In this document: piece after piece, positions 27,237 through 36,499 of the stretch | Position numbering within the stretch: position 1 is the first letter of the stretch | How the letters are laid out: each line of letters opens with the position of its first letter | Assembly (NCBI GenBank): GCA_947492235.1 | Contig: CANLLZ010000001.1 | Location: 124,001 to 188,000, forward strand | DNA: 64,000 bases | DNA from: an uncultured Altererythrobacter sp. | Lineage (GTDB): Bacteria > Pseudomonadota > Alphaproteobacteria > Sphingomonadales > Sphingomonadaceae | Reading direction: 5' to 3' | Notes under the pieces: model-generated | Database searches by the model: none | What the model saw: only the letters and a program-made list of their open reading frames with translations | Told to the model about the DNA's origin: nothing | Program-made: the position numbers and the translations under genes

Positions 27237-27631
27237 GGATGTGTTCCCTGTGTGGACTGTGGCGGTCACGCGAAATTTGCGAACCAAGCCGTGCGACAAA
27301 ATGAAAAAACGGAATTTCTGACGATTCCGGTTCTGTGACAGGGCAGCTAACAAGCAGAATCGGCGCAGGCCACCGCAGTTATTAAGATTAGCGGCATCAA
27401 TGTCAGTGTGTTGTAAAATGACAACAGGATTCCGCGCGGGCGTTGATTTTGTGTATCAGGCTGCTGTAATTTTGATGATCGCCAAGAAGGGTCGTATTAT
27501 CTTAAAATCGGCCTTCAAAAGGGCTAGTAATATATAATAATAATAGATTTTTATTTACATTAATCTATTTAATCTGATGTAGCTCGGCAAGTGCGGGTCA
27601 TGAAAAGAAAATTCGCGACTTGGCTTGGACT
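27237..27631. other. AT-rich 395-bp intergenic region with two inverted repeats
   Basis: No gene is visible. The stretch 27490-27585 is markedly AT-rich against the surrounding high GC. It contains a perfect 6-6-6 palindrome tgttgt/acaaca (27409-27414, 27421-27426) and an 8-bp inverted repeat aatagatt/aatctatt (27542-27549, 27562-27569). It carries the promoter of the TonB receptor (leftward) and lies downstream of the BCCT gene. Confidence 0.6.
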
Positions 27632-29350
27632 TCACGAGGCTTTGGCCGCGGCCTCTTCCAGAATCACGGGGCAGTGGGTTTCCACCCCGTCACGCTTGCG
27701 CCGCACGTCATAGATCACCGCTTTCAGGATAGAGACCGCCATCAGCGCGACTACTCCAGAGAACGGCAGTGCGCCGATGATCATCGTGATGCGGATCGCA
27801 TCGATCCCCCCGAGGATCAGCATACTGCCCACGACCAGCGCGATGGCAGCGCCCCAGAACAGAATGTGGTGGCGCCGCTCGGTTCCTTCTTCCCCTTCGC
27901 CGCCCGCGCCGTTGATCGTGTTGACGATCAGGATCGCGCTGTCGGCCGAGGTGATGAGATAGGTCATCAGCAAAATGACCACGAGCCCCGACAGCAGGCT
28001 GGCAATGCCGGAGCTGAACAGGCTGGACAGCGTGGCGTAGAGCTGGTCCGAAATTGTGGCCGCCATGATCGCACCATCGTCCGCGCCCGAAAGAACCAGC
28101 TCGATGGCCGTTCCGCCAGCCAGCGCCATCCAGATGAAGCACATGAGGGAGGGCACCAGAACCACTCCGAAAACATACTCACGGATGGTCCGGCCCCGCG
28201 AGACACGGGCAATGAACATGCCCACGAATGGCGCAAAGGCGATCCACCAGGCCCAGTAGAAGACCGACCAGTCCAGCTGCCACTGGGCAAGCGCATCGCC
28301 GGTTTCGGTGCCATCGGCTGTCCACAAAGTGAGCGCGTCGCCCGGTAGAGAAACAAGGTAATCGGCGATCGAGGTGAACAGCAGCGTGACCCCGCCAATC
28401 CCCGATCCGAAAATGAGGAAGACGGACAGCAGGATGAAGCTGAGTGTCATATTGAGATTGGAGAGCCATTTGATTCCGCGCCCCACGCCCGAAATCGCCG
28501 AGAGGGTCGAGGCCCCGACCAACACAATCAGCGCCACGATAATCGCCGCGACAGAAGCCGTGCCTGCGTCGTTCAGCAGCCAGTCGCCTAGGCCCAGACG
28601 GCTGAGTCCGGCAACGAATTGCTCCACGCCCAGGCTCATCGTGACCGCGACACCCAGAATGGTCGCCACCACCGCCACCAGGTCGACCAGATGCCCCCAG
28701 AAGCCGGACATGCGCAGTCCGAACAGCGGAGCAAGGCCCGACCGGATAGTCAGCGGCAAGCCGCGGCGATAAGCGACATAGCCCACGGCCAGTCCGACCA
28801 ATGCGTAAGTCGCCCAGGCGGCAAAACCCCAATGCAGGAAGGTGTAGCGATAGGCGGACTGGATAGTCTCTGCCGACATCGGCTCGACCACGCCGCGAAT
28901 GGTGTCGGGATTGGTGCCGAAATGCGATAGCGGCTCGCCCGTGGCATATGTCAGCATACCGATGCCGATCCCGGCACCGAACAGCATGGCGAACCACGAG
29001 AAGCGGCCGAATTCGGGTTTTTCGCCGGGCGCTCCGATGCGCAAGGATCCCGATTGCGGGACGATAGCCAGCACCAGCGCGACCAGCATCAGGAACGCGA
29101 CCAGATAGACATACCACCCGGCAAATTCGCGGATCAGTGTGGCATTGGCGAGGGCCAGCGTGTCATTTGCATGGACTGGAAACAGGATCGCCCACAGGAT
29201 CAATGCTGCGACGATCACCTTGGCGGAGATCGTCACAAGCTTGTTGAAGCCGTGGTAAAACCCGCTGTCCGCCGTGTTGATCGGCAAGTCGCACAGGGGC
29301 GGGTCCATCGCATCTGTAGGGGCGACGTTATCAGCCGGTTGCGTACTCAA
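27632..29350 (-). CDS. BCCT family betaine/carnitine/choline transporter
   Basis: 572-residue secondary transporter with about twelve spans, for osmoprotectant or related quaternary ammonium or sulfonium uptake. Signature: FGAGIGIGMLTYATGEPLSHF and the span-8 segment FYWAWWIAFAPFVGMFIARVSRGRT. In BetP the last aromatic of that segment is Trp377; here it is Phe, so the substrate may differ. The start is TTG 29350 with a gaggg ribosome site 8 bases before; no better ATG lies nearby. It is a single-gene unit. Confidence 0.92.
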   Translation of the reverse strand: MSTQPADNVAPTDAMDPPLCDLPINTADSGFYHGFNKLVTISAKVIVAALILWAILFPVHANDTLALANATLIREFAGWYVYLVAFLMLVALVLAIVPQSGSLRIGAPGEKPEFGRFSWFAMLFGAGIGIGMLTYATGEPLSHFGTNPDTIRGVVEPMSAETIQSAYRYTFLHWGFAAWATYALVGLAVGYVAYRRGLPLTIRSGLAPLFGLRMSGFWGHLVDLVAVVATILGVAVTMSLGVEQFVAGLSRLGLGDWLLNDAGTASVAAIIVALIVLVGASTLSAISGVGRGIKWLSNLNMTLSFILLSVFLIFGSGIGGVTLLFTSIADYLVSLPGDALTLWTADGTETGDALAQWQLDWSVFYWAWWIAFAPFVGMFIARVSRGRTIREYVFGVVLVPSLMCFIWMALAGGTAIELVLSGADDGAIMAATISDQLYATLSSLFSSGIASLLSGLVVILLMTYLITSADSAILIVNTINGAGGEGEEGTERRHHILFWGAAIALVVGSMLILGGIDAIRITMIIGALPFSGVVALMAVSILKAVIYDVRRKRDGVETHCPVILEEAAAKAS

Positions 29351-29461
29351 AATAGACCCTCTTTCCCGTCAGGCGCGCACGCCGCCGGGATGGCAACAGG
29401 CACGACTTCCTCGCAGCGTATGGCATGCTGCGCCGGTTATCGTTGCCTGCGCGTTGCCAGA

Positions 29462-29490
29462 TAAAAGGTGGGTAGGGCAACCCCGCCTTT
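29462..29490 (-). terminator. Probable intrinsic terminator after the DUF4230 gene
   Basis: Read on the minus strand, aaaggcggg (29482-29490) pairs with cccaccttt (29464-29472), 9 bp with one mismatch, and is followed by TTTTAT. It lies just beyond the stop of the gene at 29510. Confidence 0.5.
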
Positions 29491-29509
29491 GGTGGCTGCC
29501 TGTTTCCGC

Positions 29510-30190
29510 TCAGTTTCCGGCTGGGGTGATTTGCCCTTCAAAGCGTACGTCCACTTTGACATCGCCATAGCCCGCCACCTGCATCGGGATGGCCAAATTC
29601 TGCTGGACGGCGGCCACCGCCGCCTCGCGTGCCAGCGCCAGAATTTCCGGGTTCTTGGCAAAGGCGCTCGCCTTGCGCTCCGCCTGTTGCGAATTGTTGC
29701 GCGCCAGATCGGTGGAGGCATCGCGGGTGACCCAGGCGCCCTCGGTAAAGACCCGCGCCTGTGCCTCGTCGATATTGGGCTTGCTGGTCTGGATTTGCGG
29801 CAGCGTCACTGTCAGAGTCTCGCCCTCGGCGTCCCATGCAAAATCATCGCGGTCCATACCGGACAGGTCAAGCCGGTATTCCACGCTCGCCGGGACAATG
29901 GTCGCCTGACGCGACTGCAAAATCGGCACGCCCAAGACGCCGCGCGTATCTTCGCTTTCTGCCACAACTTCGAACCGCGAACTGAAGACGGTGAGGGCAT
30001 TCTGCTTCTCGAAAGCGAGCATCGCGCTGCCCACCGGATCGCCTTCTTCCTGATAATAGAAAGCGCGCCAGCCCAGCCATGCCACCGCGCCGATCAGCGC
30101 GATGACGATCAGCCACGGCACCGCCTGAACGCGGGCGAGGTTCGGAGAAGTGGTCTCTGCGGATTCGGAAGTTTTCAGATCGTTTGCCAT
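29510..30190 (-). CDS. DUF4230 membrane-anchored protein
   Basis: 226 residues. A single N-terminal membrane span at about 25-45 is followed by a periplasmic or extracytoplasmic domain with VEYRLDLSGM and the LTVTLPQIQ strand typical of DUF4230. The function of the family is unknown. Its start overlaps the end of the metallo-hydrolase gene by 16 bp on the same strand, so the two form an operon with the hydrolase first. Confidence 0.78.
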   Translation of the reverse strand: MANDLKTSESAETTSPNLARVQAVPWLIVIALIGAVAWLGWRAFYYQEEGDPVGSAMLAFEKQNALTVFSSRFEVVAESEDTRGVLGVPILQSRQATIVPASVEYRLDLSGMDRDDFAWDAEGETLTVTLPQIQTSKPNIDEAQARVFTEGAWVTRDASTDLARNNSQQAERKASAFAKNPEILALAREAAVAAVQQNLAIPMQVAGYGDVKVDVRFEGQITPAGN

Positions 30191-31062
30191 GTCTCTTCCG
30201 AACGGCTGACCATGCCGCGACGTTCCAGATCAATGAGATGCGCACTCACGCTCATCTGTGCAGCCTTGTCGAGACGGGGGTCCAGCCCTTTGTACATCAG
30301 CGGGATGAATTCGGGCAGGGAGCGCGGTGCCTCGCCCAGAAGGCGCAGGATCTGATTCTCACGCTGGCGGCGGTGACCCATCATACCGCGCACCAGCTGG
30401 CGCGGTTTTTCCATCGGCGCGCCGTGGGCTGCATAATAGACGCGGTCTTCCCGCGCATAGAGCTTCTCCAGACTGGCCATGTAATCACCCATATCGCCAT
30501 CGGGCGGCACCACCACGCTGGTGGACCAGCCCATCACATGGTCGCCGGTGAACAGCGCGCCGGTTTCCTCCAGAGCAAAGCACAGATGGTTGGATGTGTG
30601 GCCGGGCGTGTGGACCGCGCGCAGGGTCCAGCCCGGGCCCGTCATCGCCTCGCCATCCTCCAACACCCGGTCGGGCGCATAGGTGGTGTCGAAGCTTTCA
30701 TCCAGACGCGGGCCATCCAGAAGCGGGTCGGCGCCCTCCAGCACCAGCGGCGCGCAGCCGACAATCGGCGCGCCAGTGCGCTGCGCCAGCGGCGCGGCAG
30801 CGGGCGAGTGGTCGCGGTGGGTGTGGGTGCACATGATCGCGGCGATTCTGGCTTCGCCAACGCCGGCGATGATGGCATCGATATGGTCGGGCTCGTCCGG
30901 GCCCGGATCAATCACGGCCACAGCGTCACCGGTGCCGACGATATAGGTCTGCGTGCCTGTAAAGGTGTAGGGTGATGGATTGGGTGCGAGCACGCGGCCG
31001 ACCAGCGGCTCTGGGCGTTCGACAAGGCCGGTGGGCCACGGTTTGGGCGGTATTTCTGCCAT
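30175..31062 (-). CDS. Metallo-beta-lactamase-fold hydrolase (LACTB2-like)
   Basis: 295 residues. The binuclear-zinc motif THTHRDH, the VHTPGHTSNHLC block with its His, and the FTGDHVMG Asp are intact. A C-terminal winged-helix-like region (ILRLLGEAPRSLPEFIP) fits the LACTB2/hydroxyacylglutathione hydrolase-like group. The substrate may be a thioester, an RNA or another ester; this cannot be decided. Start MAEIPPKPW (31062) is used, as the residues upstream are not conserved. Divergent from glpK, with an 81-bp shared promoter region. Confidence 0.88.
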   Translation of the reverse strand: MAEIPPKPWPTGLVERPEPLVGRVLAPNPSPYTFTGTQTYIVGTGDAVAVIDPGPDEPDHIDAIIAGVGEARIAAIMCTHTHRDHSPAAAPLAQRTGAPIVGCAPLVLEGADPLLDGPRLDESFDTTYAPDRVLEDGEAMTGPGWTLRAVHTPGHTSNHLCFALEETGALFTGDHVMGWSTSVVVPPDGDMGDYMASLEKLYAREDRVYYAAHGAPMEKPRQLVRGMMGHRRQRENQILRLLGEAPRSLPEFIPLMYKGLDPRLDKAAQMSVSAHLIDLERRGMVSRSEETWQTI

Positions 31063-31143
31063 GATCTTGCATATGGGGGCCAAGCTGCTCCATGTCACGC
31101 GGCCAAACAGCGGCCCGCGCAGGAGCCGCCTCGGGAGAGAGAT

Positions 31144-32610
31144 ATGGCCGACCTGATTCTGGTGCTCGATGAAGGGACCACTTCGACTCGCGCAATCCTA
31201 TTTGCGATGGATGGCAGCGTGCACGGAACCGCGCAGGCCGAACTGACCCAGCATTATCCAAAACCGGGCTGGGTTGAGCATGATGCGGGCGAGATTTGGG
31301 ACCGCACGCTGGCCTGTGCTCAGGAATTGGTGAACAAGGTCGGAGCCGACCGGATTGCCTGCATCGGCATCACCAACCAGCGCGAGACGGTGGTGGCGTG
31401 GGACCGCGAAACGCTGCAACCGCTGGCCCGCGCGGTTGTCTGGCAGGACCGGCGCACCGCAGATTTCTGCGCCGATCTGCGTGACGCTGGTCATGAAAAT
31501 CTAGTGCAAGACCGCACTGGCCTGCTGCTCGATCCGTATTTCTCCGGCACCAAGATGCGCTGGCTGATCGATCACGAGCCTGCTGTGGCGGAAGCGGCGA
31601 AGGCGGGGCGGCTGGCGCTGGGCACGGTGGAAAGCTGGCTGGTCGCGAAATTGTCGGGCGGGACGCATATTTCCGACGCCAGCAATGCCAGCCGCACGCT
31701 TTTGCTACCGCTGGAGGGTGCGGAGTTCGATCCTGCGCTTTGCGACCTGCTGGGCGTGCCTGCGGACGCATTGCCGCAGGTCACCGACACGCATGGCGCG
31801 CTAGCAGAGACAGATGCGGCTCTGTTCGGGCGGGCAATTCCGATAACGGCCATGGTCGGCGACCAGCAATCGGCCACCATCGGACAAGGCTGCTTTGCGC
31901 ATGGCGAAACCAAGGCGACCTATGGCACCGGTGCCTTCGTGCTGGCGAATAACGGGCAGGTGCCGCCACGTTCCACCCACCGGATGCTGGGCACGGTTCT
32001 TTATCAGGAAGGCGGCGCGCGGACCTATGCGATCGAGGGATCGGTGTTTGTCGCGGGCAGTCTGGTCCAGTGGCTGCGCGATTCGCTGGGCATTATCGGT
32101 AGCGCGGCAGAGACAGAAGCGCTGGCCCGGTCGGTCGAGGACAGCGGCGAAGTGGTGATCGTGCCTGCGCTGGCGGGACTGGGCGCGCCGCATTGGCGGG
32201 CCGATGCGCGCGGGGTGATTGCCGGGCTCAGCTTTAACAGCGGCAAGGCGCAGATCGCCCGCGCCGCGCTGGAGGCGATGGCGCACCAGACGCATGATCT
32301 GGCGCAGGCCTTTGCCGCCGACGGGGCCGAGTGGAAAACCCTGCGCATCGATGGCGGGATGAGCGCGAATGACTGGATGGCGCAGGACCTCGCCAACATG
32401 CTGGGGCTAACTGTGGAGCGGCCCGATTTCGTCGAAACAACCGCACTGGGCGCGGCAATTGCCGCATCGGTGGGGGCCGGCCTGCATCCCGATTTGCCGA
32501 GCGCTGCTCAAGCCATGCGCGGCGGCGTACGCAGCTTTGAGCCGGCGATGGGGAATGCTGTGCGCGATGCCCGGCTCGCCCGCTGGAAGAAGGCGCTCGC
32601 GGCAGCCTGA
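31144..32610 (+). CDS. glpK: Glycerol kinase
   Basis: 488-residue FGGY kinase: glycerol plus ATP to sn-glycerol 3-phosphate. Markers include LDEGTTSTRAILF at the phosphate-binding N terminus, GITNQRET, VWQDRRT, the YFSGTKMRWL stretch, GTGAFVLANNG, and RIDGGMSANDW with TTALGAAIAA in the C-terminal domain. gggagagag provides a ribosome site before ATG 31144. No glpF or glpD is adjacent, so the kinase gene stands alone between the hydrolase (divergent) and rcdA (convergent). Confidence 0.97.
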   Translation: MADLILVLDEGTTSTRAILFAMDGSVHGTAQAELTQHYPKPGWVEHDAGEIWDRTLACAQELVNKVGADRIACIGITNQRETVVAWDRETLQPLARAVVWQDRRTADFCADLRDAGHENLVQDRTGLLLDPYFSGTKMRWLIDHEPAVAEAAKAGRLALGTVESWLVAKLSGGTHISDASNASRTLLLPLEGAEFDPALCDLLGVPADALPQVTDTHGALAETDAALFGRAIPITAMVGDQQSATIGQGCFAHGETKATYGTGAFVLANNGQVPPRSTHRMLGTVLYQEGGARTYAIEGSVFVAGSLVQWLRDSLGIIGSAAETEALARSVEDSGEVVIVPALAGLGAPHWRADARGVIAGLSFNSGKAQIARAALEAMAHQTHDLAQAFAADGAEWKTLRIDGGMSANDWMAQDLANMLGLTVERPDFVETTALGAAIAASVGAGLHPDLPSAAQAMRGGVRSFEPAMGNAVRDARLARWKKALAAA

Positions 32611-32617
32611 ACCGTGC

Positions 32618-33091
32618 TTAAAGCCGGGTGACAGCCTGACCGAGGCGCTCGCGCAGACGGTGGATTGCACTGGTCCCGTCGGGATTTTGCTGCGCGCGTT
32701 CCGCCTGCCACGCCGCATCAAGCCGTGCGACGCGCGTGTGCAGCCGCGTGGTGTCGACAATCAGCTCGCGCGTCATCGGCTCCAGCATCATAAGCGATTC
32801 GGGATCGGGCGCACGGTCGGGCGGCAAATGGCCGGTGCGCTGCAGCTGGAACTCGGACATATCGCCTTTAAGATAGGCCCGCTGGTTCAATAGCCATGCC
32901 AGCACATGCATCACGCGGGTTGTGGCCTTCAAACCCTCGCTCGACAGCGCAATGCGCCAGTGGTCGCGCGGCAGGCCGGTTTCCTTGGCAGGCGCCAGAT
33001 CGAACGCCGCACGCACATCATCGGCGAGCAACAGCGCCTCGCCGTAAAGCGATTCAATGATCGCCGGATTGATGTTGCCTACGCCCGTCAT
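32618..33091 (-). CDS. rcdA: RcdA-type regulator of CtrA degradation (DUF1465)
   Basis: 157 residues, all-helical, with ESLYGEALLLADDVRAAFD and the MTRELIVDTTRLHTRVARLDAAW block typical of DUF1465. In Caulobacter RcdA is a ClpXP adaptor that helps destroy the cell-cycle regulator CtrA. The window offers no other cell-cycle gene, so the role is inferred from family. The long region upstream of its start (33092-33454) is noncoding and highly structured. Confidence 0.82.
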   Translation of the reverse strand: MTGVGNINPAIIESLYGEALLLADDVRAAFDLAPAKETGLPRDHWRIALSSEGLKATTRVMHVLAWLLNQRAYLKGDMSEFQLQRTGHLPPDRAPDPESLMMLEPMTRELIVDTTRLHTRVARLDAAWQAERAQQNPDGTSAIHRLRERLGQAVTRL

Positions 33092-33454
33092 TTGTATCCG
33101 CCGCTAAGCCTGTGCAGCGATGCTGGAAAGGCCTGCGAACGGGATATCCCGCAACGGGACCGAGCCTGTCCCGCGTTGAAACGGTTTTGCGCCTTTGTCT
33201 CATATGCGAAGTTTCTTGTCTCATGCGCCCACATCCGTGGGCGCGTCCTCGGGGCTGTTCCTCCGCTCCGCTACGGGCCCCTGCGGGCGGGCGGTCGCCC
33301 TCTGTCGGTCGCTGGTCGCGACCGAGGTCAGTTCAACTTTCGGAGCTGGCGAAAGTATCGTCGCCCTAGGCGACGACAGCGCGCGACCGCGCGCCGCCGC
33401 CCCTGCGGCGTAGCAAGCGGGGCGGATGCCCCGCGCCCGCAGGGCCCAAACAAA
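33092..33454. other. Structured GC-rich intergenic region, no gene found
   Basis: 363 bp between the start of rcdA and the stop of the DUF465 gene. Several perfect stems are visible: gcgcccac/gtgggcgc (33225-33244), tcgtcgcc/ggcgacga (33358-33376) and gcgggg/ccccgc (33417-33434). A long-range pairing of 33275-33289 with 33434-33447 has one bulge and encloses about 145 nt. No tRNA-like or tmRNA-tag sequence is seen. It could be an unannotated structured RNA or a repeat-derived element; rcdA's promoter must also lie here. Confidence 0.55.
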
Positions 33455-33652
33455 CTACGCGATTATATCGGGGATCAGCTGATCTTCGACCATCGCGATC
33501 TTGTCACGCAATTGCAGTTTGCGCTTTTTCAGCCGGGCGATTTGCAGCTGATCGGTTGATCCGGTGGCCTGCAGAGCGGTGATGGCGGCATCCAGATCGC
33601 GGTGCTCCGTGCGCAGCGTGTCGAGCCATTTGCGCAGTTCTGCCTCGCCCAT
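33455..33652 (-). CDS. DUF465 (YdcH-like) small coiled-coil protein
   Basis: 65 residues, predicted to be an antiparallel helical hairpin. The repeated charged pattern LRTEHRDLDAAITAL and LKKRKLQLRDKIAMVEDQ is typical of DUF465/YdcH. Such proteins are widespread in proteobacteria and their function is unknown. Its start (33652) faces a second DUF465 gene at 33839 across a 186-bp divergent spacer. Confidence 0.85.
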   Translation of the reverse strand: MGEAELRKWLDTLRTEHRDLDAAITALQATGSTDQLQIARLKKRKLQLRDKIAMVEDQLIPDIIA

Positions 33653-33838
33653 GATATCCGTTCCCTAACGTGCCCGCAGACAGCGCATATGCACGCAAAA
33701 CACTTCGTCGCGCAAACGCCTTTAACCGCCGCATCCGTATTTGTCAGGGCTTCGCAAAGGCCCTGCTTTGTGATTGTATGCAATTACGCGGCGCGCCCGC
33801 GATGGGCGATTCGCTTTCACTTGAAGGAGAGCACATCC

Positions 33839-33994
33839 ATGGCATCGTCACACGTCAACGCGCTTCAGTCCAAGCATGCCGGCCTCGAGGCCCAGATCGC
33901 TGCGGAAATGAGCCGTCCGGCCCCTGACGAGACCGCCTTGCGAGAGCTCAAGCGAAAAAAGCTGCGCATCAAGGAAGCGATTGCCGCGCAATAG
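33839..33994 (+). CDS. Second DUF465 small protein
   Basis: 51 residues, MASSHVNALQSKH at the start and a basic LRELKRKKLRIKEAIA helix at the end, matching DUF465. A strong ribosome site aaggaga precedes ATG 33839. It is divergent from the DUF465 gene at 33455-33652; the two look like ancient paralogues. The function is unknown. Longer in-frame upstream sequence is not conserved in character and is rejected. Confidence 0.85.
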   Translation: MASSHVNALQSKHAGLEAQIAAEMSRPAPDETALRELKRKKLRIKEAIAAQ

Positions 33995-34092
33995 AGCGCC
34001 CTCGCAACACAGGTCTCAGGGGCTCTAGCTTTCAGCGCCGAAACAAACCGGCGTTTCCCAAAATTCGCGCGATGCGGTAGGTGCTTTGATCT

Positions 34093-36363
34093 ATGAGCGC
34101 TGCCGCATCCGCCCGCGAGATTCTGACCCGCCTTCACGAGGTAATGGCCTCGCGCATGCACGCGCAAGGCAAGCTCGATCGCGTCGTCGATATCGTCGGG
34201 GAAACGCTCGATAGCGAAGTCTGCTCGATCTACCTTCTGCGCGAAGGGATGCTGGAGCTGTATGCGACCCGCGGCCTCAACAAAGAGGCTGTGCACATCA
34301 CCCGGATGGCGATGGGCGAGGGGCTGACCGGAACGCTCGTCAACAACAACGAAACGCTCAACCTGGCCGAGGCGACGGCGCACCCCGACTTTCAATACCG
34401 GCCCGAAACCGGCGAAGAGAAATTCCACTCCTTCGCCGGTGTGCCGATTGTCTACCGCGAACGTGCAGTCGGCGCGATCAACGTGCAGCATGTCGAACCG
34501 CGCCGGTATGAGGATGTCGAGATCGAAGCGTTGCAAACCTGCGCGATGGTCCTGTCCGAACTGATCGCCAATGCAGAGCTGGTGGACGGCGAGGCCGTGG
34601 CCGATCTGGATGACCGGCCCACCGGTCCGCAAACGGTCAACGGGCTCACTCTTGTGGGCGGATTGGCCAGCGGCGTGGCGGTCTTCCACCAGCCCCGTGT
34701 CACCATCGATCAGGTGGTGGCCGACGATATCGAAGTGGAGCGCCAGCGGGTCTACCGCGCCTTCGCCAAAATGCGCGACCAGATCGACGGCATGGCCCGC
34801 GATGTCGAATTCGGGGCGGGCGGGGAACACGAAGAGGTCCTGCAGACCTACAAGATGTTCGCCTATGACGAGGGGTGGGGCCGCCGCATCAATGAAGCGA
34901 TCGACAGCGGCCTGACGGCGGAGGCCGCGATCGAGCGTGTCCAGCAGCGTACGCGGATGCGGATGCGCGAGATTGACGATCCGCTGCTGGCCGACCGGAT
35001 GCATGATCTGGAGGACCTCTCCAATCGCCTGCTGCGGATCGTGTCGGGGCAGTTGGGCACCGCTGCGACGCAGGGCCTGCGCAAGGACGCCATTCTGATT
35101 GCTCGCAATCTGGGACCGGCGGAATTGCTGGAATATGACCGACGGCGCTTAAAAGGCGTGGTGCTGGAAGAAGGCTCGCTCACCGCGCATGTCGTGATCG
35201 TCGCACGGGCGATGGGTATTCCGGTGATTGGCCGTGTGCAGGGCCTTCGCGGAATTGTCGCAGAAGGCGATCAACTGCTGGTCGATGCCACAGTCGGTGT
35301 GGCGCATGTCCGCCCCGCACCATCATTGCTCGAGGCGTTCGAGGCGCGCTTTGCGAAAACGAAGGAGCGTCAGGCAACCTATGCTGGCCTGCGCGATGTG
35401 GAGCCTTTTACCCGCTGCGGAACGCGCATTCAGGTAATGATGAATGCCGGTTTGCGCGATGATATGGCCACACTGCCATTGGTCGGCGCAGACGGGGTTG
35501 GCCTGTTTCGCACGGAGTTTCAGTTTCTGGTGTCCGCCACTCTGCCCCAGCGGGAGCGGCAGACGCGGCTTTACCGCGATGTTCTGGATGCTGCGCAGGG
35601 CAAGCCGGTGATCTTCCGCACGGTCGATATCGGCGGCGATAAAGCCGTGCCCTATCTGATCGACCATACGGTGGACCCGGACGAGAACCCGGCCATGGGC
35701 TGGCGCGCCTTGCGGCTCGCGCTGGATCGCGGCGGGTTGCTGAAGGCGCAGGCGCGCGCATTGCTGGAGGCGAGCGCGGGCAGGCCCCTGTCGGTAATGT
35801 TCCCGATGGTGTCCGAGCCGTGGGAATTCGACGCGGCGAAGGCAGTGTTCGAGGATCAGGTGGCTTATTTCCGCAAGTCGAAGAAAGTGCTGCCGGAAAG
35901 CATTTCCTACGGCGCGATGCTGGAGGTGCCTTCGCTCGCCGAAGTGCTCGACCTGCTGATGCCGAAACTGTCGTTCCTGTCCGTCGGCACCAATGATCTG
36001 ACCCAGTTCCTGTTCGCTGCCGACCGGTCGAACCCGAAACTGGCTGAACGCTACGATTGGCTGAGCCCTGCGGTCCTGCGGTTCCTGCAGCGGATTGCGC
36101 AATCGACGCTGGGCCACCCGGTGGATATCGGCGTATGTGGTGAAATGGGCGGGCGGCGGCTGGAGGCTCTGGCGCTGCTGGGGCTGGGCTATCGCCGCCT
36201 GTCGATCACGCCTGTGTCCGTCGGGCCGATCAAGGAATTGATCCGGCGGGTGGATTTGAAAGAAATTGAGGCAACCATGACCGGCTGGCTCGCCGCGCCG
36301 CCGGCTTCCATCCGCGACGAGTTGACCCATTGGGCGGCTGAACGCGAAATCGAGGTGGATTGA
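34093..36363 (+). CDS. ptsP: Phosphoenolpyruvate-protein phosphotransferase PtsP (EI-Ntr)
   Basis: 756 residues: an N-terminal GAF domain (about 15-155), the PEP-utiliser phosphohistidine domain and the C-terminal PEP-binding TIM barrel. The phosphorylatable His is H366 in GSLTAHVVIVAR; C682 lies in GVCGEMGG at the active site. EI-Ntr passes phosphate from PEP to NPr and EIIA-Ntr, a regulatory chain linked to nitrogen, potassium and stress control. The partner genes (ptsO, ptsN) are not in the window. The start ATG 34093 places the GAF domain directly at the N terminus. Confidence 0.95.
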   Translation: MSAAASAREILTRLHEVMASRMHAQGKLDRVVDIVGETLDSEVCSIYLLREGMLELYATRGLNKEAVHITRMAMGEGLTGTLVNNNETLNLAEATAHPDFQYRPETGEEKFHSFAGVPIVYRERAVGAINVQHVEPRRYEDVEIEALQTCAMVLSELIANAELVDGEAVADLDDRPTGPQTVNGLTLVGGLASGVAVFHQPRVTIDQVVADDIEVERQRVYRAFAKMRDQIDGMARDVEFGAGGEHEEVLQTYKMFAYDEGWGRRINEAIDSGLTAEAAIERVQQRTRMRMREIDDPLLADRMHDLEDLSNRLLRIVSGQLGTAATQGLRKDAILIARNLGPAELLEYDRRRLKGVVLEEGSLTAHVVIVARAMGIPVIGRVQGLRGIVAEGDQLLVDATVGVAHVRPAPSLLEAFEARFAKTKERQATYAGLRDVEPFTRCGTRIQVMMNAGLRDDMATLPLVGADGVGLFRTEFQFLVSATLPQRERQTRLYRDVLDAAQGKPVIFRTVDIGGDKAVPYLIDHTVDPDENPAMGWRALRLALDRGGLLKAQARALLEASAGRPLSVMFPMVSEPWEFDAAKAVFEDQVAYFRKSKKVLPESISYGAMLEVPSLAEVLDLLMPKLSFLSVGTNDLTQFLFAADRSNPKLAERYDWLSPAVLRFLQRIAQSTLGHPVDIGVCGEMGGRRLEALALLGLGYRRLSITPVSVGPIKELIRRVDLKEIEATMTGWLAAPPASIRDELTHWAAEREIEVD

Positions 36364-36499
36364 GGGTAGCCTGCTCAGGACTCCGACAGGTTTGACCTGT
36401 TACCGTATTAATTCCGACGCCGGACAAAATGCCCGCTTGACAGGGTGGCAGGCGGCGGCGGAGAACAGGGCAAAAGAAAAACGGGTCCACGGGGAAAAC

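Noticed and set aside
33195-33448. Possible two-piece tmRNA with an Ala-rich tag ending in a stop codon
   Set aside because: The sequence lacks the T-arm, the GGTTTCGAC-like D region and the expected ANDN tag; only stem structure and an Ala-rich frame are present.
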